A DNA stretch of 8,304 nucleotides from Bacteroidales bacterium. GTDB taxonomy: Bacteria > Bacteroidota > Bacteroidia > Bacteroidales > UBA932. The stretch covers positions 1 to 8,304 of the forward strand of contig JAFYZZ010000011.1 in the NCBI GenBank assembly GCA_017548445.1. Reading direction: 5' to 3'. Made by a program: the position numbers and the translations under genes. Below, one piece after another: positions 6,202 through 8,304 of the stretch. The notes beneath the pieces were generated by a model that worked only from the letters and a program-made list of their open reading frames with translations, did no database searches and had not been told where the DNA came from. Positions within the stretch are counted from its first letter, which is position 1, and each line of letters begins with the position of its first letter.

Positions 6202-8304
6202 CTACTCTGCCAGATAATACGCCTTCCCGGCCGGAATTACACTTCCGGAGAATGGATAGAAGTTCAGTATTCCGTCCACGATCCCCAGCACATACACGGT
6301 TTTCCCGTCAATCTTGCCGTCGCTCACGGCTACAGCCGAATCAGATCCCTGCAGGATGTTCACGGGATAATAGTGTAGATCTGTGGTGCTGGTTAACGTC
6401 AAATTGATTGTCTTGCGGGTATCTGTATCTGCAGCCGTCTTGTCGGACACGATGACGACCGCCATTCCGGCCGGAATGATATCGCTCTCGGCACCGATGC
6501 GGTAGAAAACGAGATCCTCCGAAACCTGGTAGGCCAGCGTCCCTTCCGGCAACTGCCAGCTCCTCGTCCCGTCATAGAAAGTGGTCACATATTTTGTCTC
6601 GCCCATCACCGTGGCTTCCACAGCCTCCGGCAGGGTTATGACGGAAATGCTGATGTCGTCTACGTAAAGCCAGTTTATACGATTAATACCTGCCTTGATG
6701 CAGGCGTACCTGGCCTCTTTCGGCAGTTGAAAAGAGTATCGGCACCAGCGATAATCCGTAACGTCGACTGTCAACACCCCCTGAAAACCGGTCGATATGT
6801 CGGGCGTCGCTGACCAGCCCGCAGTGAAGTCGGCAGAAGTTATATCGACTATCGTCTCTGAGGTTAATTCGGTGTAAGGCTTGGCATAAAAGGTGAGGAT
6901 CTTCGGCGAATCGCCCTCCAGCAGCGGGGAGCGCAAATACTGTGCGCTTCCGTCGTCAAATTCAAAGCCGTATGCTCCCCCGTGCTGTTCCCGCGTAGTG
7001 ATTCCCGTGCGGCCGTGTCCGTTCTCAACGCGCCATCCGCCCATTCCGCTCTCGAAATCCTGGAAGTGCGGCAGGGATTCCATCGGGCCTTCCGTAAGGA
7101 AGCGCACCGTAACAAAGTTGCTGGCGCCGGTGCTATGTAACGCCTTGACGCGGAAATCGTAGGTCGTGTTGGCCGTCAGGCCGCTGAGCGTGAAGGAAGA
7201 GCCGCTGACCGCCGTTTCGGCCGACCATTCGTCGCCATCCGCCATCTTGTACTGGCAGGCATAACCCGTGGCGCCGGACGGTCCGTTCCACTTCAGCTTG
7301 ACGCTCTGGTCTCCAAGTTCATCCACGGACAGGTCCGTCGGCTTAGCGAAATCGGAATGGGCTACGAATTCGAAATCATCCAGGTCAAACCAGTAATTGT
7401 TGGAGATGTACTTGACGGCGATATACTGGGTCCCAGTGGGGAACGTGTTCTCGTATCGCTTCCACTCCGCGTTCTCCGCGGTAATAACGTCCCCCCAGTG
7501 GAACGCCGTGATATCGCGGGTGGCGGAGTAGCCCACCTGGAAAGTCTCATTACTTTGCGACCAATGGTTCCTATAGTAAAAAGAAACGTCGATACTTGTA
7601 TCATAGGGCAGTGCGGGTGAAATCAGGTATTGGTCCTTCGGGTTTACCTCATAGCAGCGGAATTGATAGCCATAGGCCCCGTCGTGCCTTGCTTCGGCAT
7701 AGATGCCTGTATAAATAACATTGTAATACGTGTTGATGTCGACCTCGCTCCAACCGGGCATCCCGTTCTCGAATCCTATGGTGTAAGGAAGGTTGACAGC
7801 TGTGAGAAACCGCAGGATGGAATAGCTGCTCTCATTGTTGCCGTAAAGCGTCTTGACCCGAAAGATATATTCTGTATAGGTGGACAACCCGGAGACGGAG
7901 GCGGTTGTACTGGTTGTGGTCGTCAGGGCCGACCAGTTCGCATCATCCGCCTTCTTGTACTGCCAGGCATAGCCGGTTATCGTGGGATGCGTGCCTTTGG
8001 GGGGGCTCCAGGAGAAAGCGGCGGTATTGTCAGTAGCACTGGTCATAACCAGGGCGGAAGGATTGCCGTAAGGATTGGGAATGAGGTTGAGCCGGATATC
8101 GTTCCGCATCGTAGAAGTTGCTCCTTTTAGTGTTTCATTCAAATCCAGGGGATTACTGGACGAAGCGCGGCGCGTTTTGTTGTCGGCATAATGATACGTG
8201 AACGTATTCCCTGCGGAGTGGGTACTCGACGACTCGTAACAACAGATCATCAGGTTGCTGTTGCCGTCGTAATTGAAAGGAGCGTCCAGATAGACCGTCA
8301 CCCA
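6202..8304 (-). CDS. Large secreted FN3/jelly-roll adhesin-like protein, 5' end cut by window edge
   Basis: The frame is open to the right edge (first codon TGG at 8304-8302). The GTG at 8301 is not a credible start because it falls inside a conserved strand, WVTVYLDAPFNYDGNSNLMI, so the N-terminus and signal peptide lie outside. Counting from 8301: residues 1-75 end a beta-sandwich module; about 78-168 is a fibronectin type III domain (YAWQYKKADDANWSAL, YTEYIFRVKTLYG); about 171-315 a jelly-roll of the cleaved-adhesin/MAM-like type (IGFENGMPGW to WFDLDDFEF); about 319-404 a second FN3 domain (YACQYKMADGDEWSAE); about 409-555 a second jelly-roll (FQDFESGMGGW to LYVDDISIS); about 556-699 a C-terminal module with two IPAG phrases (609-612 and 689-692), the protein ending AGKAYYLAE. 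Similar end modules occur in secreted Bacteroidales proteins. No T9SS C-terminal signal is evident. Likely extracellular binding or adhesion; ligand unknown. It is probably co-transcribed with the fimbrillin-like lipoprotein. Confidence 0.85.
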   Translation of the reverse strand, partial: WVTVYLDAPFNYDGNSNLMICCYESSSTHSAGNTFTYHYADNKTRRASSSNPLDLNETLKGATSTMRNDIRLNLIPNPYGNPSALVMTSATDNTAAFSWSPPKGTHPTITGYAWQYKKADDANWSALTTTTSTTASVSGLSTYTEYIFRVKTLYGNNESSYSILRFLTAVNLPYTIGFENGMPGWSEVDINTYYNVIYTGIYAEARHDGAYGYQFRCYEVNPKDQYLISPALPYDTSIDVSFYYRNHWSQSNETFQVGYSATRDITAFHWGDVITAENAEWKRYENTFPTGTQYIAVKYISNNYWFDLDDFEFVAHSDFAKPTDLSVDELGDQSVKLKWNGPSGATGYACQYKMADGDEWSAETAVSGSSFTLSGLTANTTYDFRVKALHSTGASNFVTVRFLTEGPMESLPHFQDFESGMGGWRVENGHGRTGITTREQHGGAYGFEFDDGSAQYLRSPLLEGDSPKILTFYAKPYTELTSETIVDITSADFTAGWSATPDISTGFQGVLTVDVTDYRWCRYSFQLPKEARYACIKAGINRINWLYVDDISISVITLPEAVEATVMGETKYVTTFYDGTRSWQLPEGTLAYQVSEDLVFYRIGAESDIIPAGMAVVIVSDKTAADTDTRKTINLTLTSTTDLHYYPVNILQGSDSAVAVSDGKIDGKTVYVLGIVDGILNFYPFSGSVIPAGKAYYLAE
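6631..8064 (-). repeat. Two tandem FN3 + jelly-roll units within the adhesin-like gene
   Basis: Unit 1 (about 8064-7357) and unit 2 (about 7350-6631) have the same domain order and alignable phrases: TGYAWQYKKADDANWSA versus TGYACQYKMADGDEWSA, YIFRVKTLYG versus YDFRVKALHS, VRFLT/RFLT at the FN3 end, GFENGMPGW versus DFESGMGGW, and DLDDFEF versus YVDDISI at the jelly-roll end. The match is clear at protein level but diverged at DNA level, so this is an old duplication, not a recent recombination product. Confidence 0.75.

Noticed and set aside
6202..6300. T9SS C-terminal sorting domain in the adhesin-like protein
   Set aside because: The end (IPAGKAYYLAE) lacks the usual pattern of the type A sorting domain; it belongs to a different C-terminal module.
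1..8304. tRNA, rRNA, CRISPR array, transposase or integrase
   Set aside because: No regularly spaced repeats, no mobile-element protein motifs and essentially no non-coding space to hold an RNA gene.

Overview
The window is a densely packed, single-strand stretch of bacterial chromosome: every gene I can support is read from the minus strand (right to left) and no intergenic gap exceeds about 52 bases. The protein families (OstA-like protein, SurA-type parvulin, SurA-like lipoprotein, S13 carboxypeptidase, fimbrillin-like lipoprotein, FN3/jelly-roll surface protein), the absence of Shine-Dalgarno sequences and the presence of TAnnTTTG-type promoter elements point to the phylum Bacteroidota, most likely order Bacteroidales. 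The high G+C of the left part would suit a high-GC lineage such as Rikenellaceae, but that placement is only a guess.

Right part (5218-8304): an apparent two-gene surface unit. First comes the 3' end of a large secreted protein built of alternating fibronectin type III and jelly-roll (cleaved-adhesin-like) domains, cut by the window edge. Three bases after its stop codon begins a fimbrillin-family (Mfa1-like) lipoprotein whose residues after the lipidated Cys are acidic, as in lipoproteins exported to the cell surface. These genes are less GC-rich in places and look accessory.

A 52-base intergenic stretch (5166-5217) carries a perfect Bacteroidota -7 element and marks the switch to the left part (1-5165), an envelope-biogenesis cluster: a 93-residue helical protein of unknown function, then (ATGA overlap) a D-alanyl-D-alanine carboxypeptidase DacB/PBP4, then (25-base gap, with a second possible -7 element) a SurA-like lipoprotein without a recognisable parvulin domain, then (8-base overlap) SurA with two parvulin domains, then (31-base overlap) an OstA/LptA-like protein running off the left edge. 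Together these genes would trim peptidoglycan, chaperone outer-membrane proteins across the periplasm and take part in lipopolysaccharide transport to the outer membrane.

I see no tRNA, rRNA, CRISPR array, insertion sequence, riboswitch or clear intrinsic terminator. Nothing here is clearly an undescribed system. The best candidates for a second look are the adhesin/fimbrillin-like pair, the 93-residue protein coupled to dacB, and the SurA-like lipoprotein coupled to SurA.
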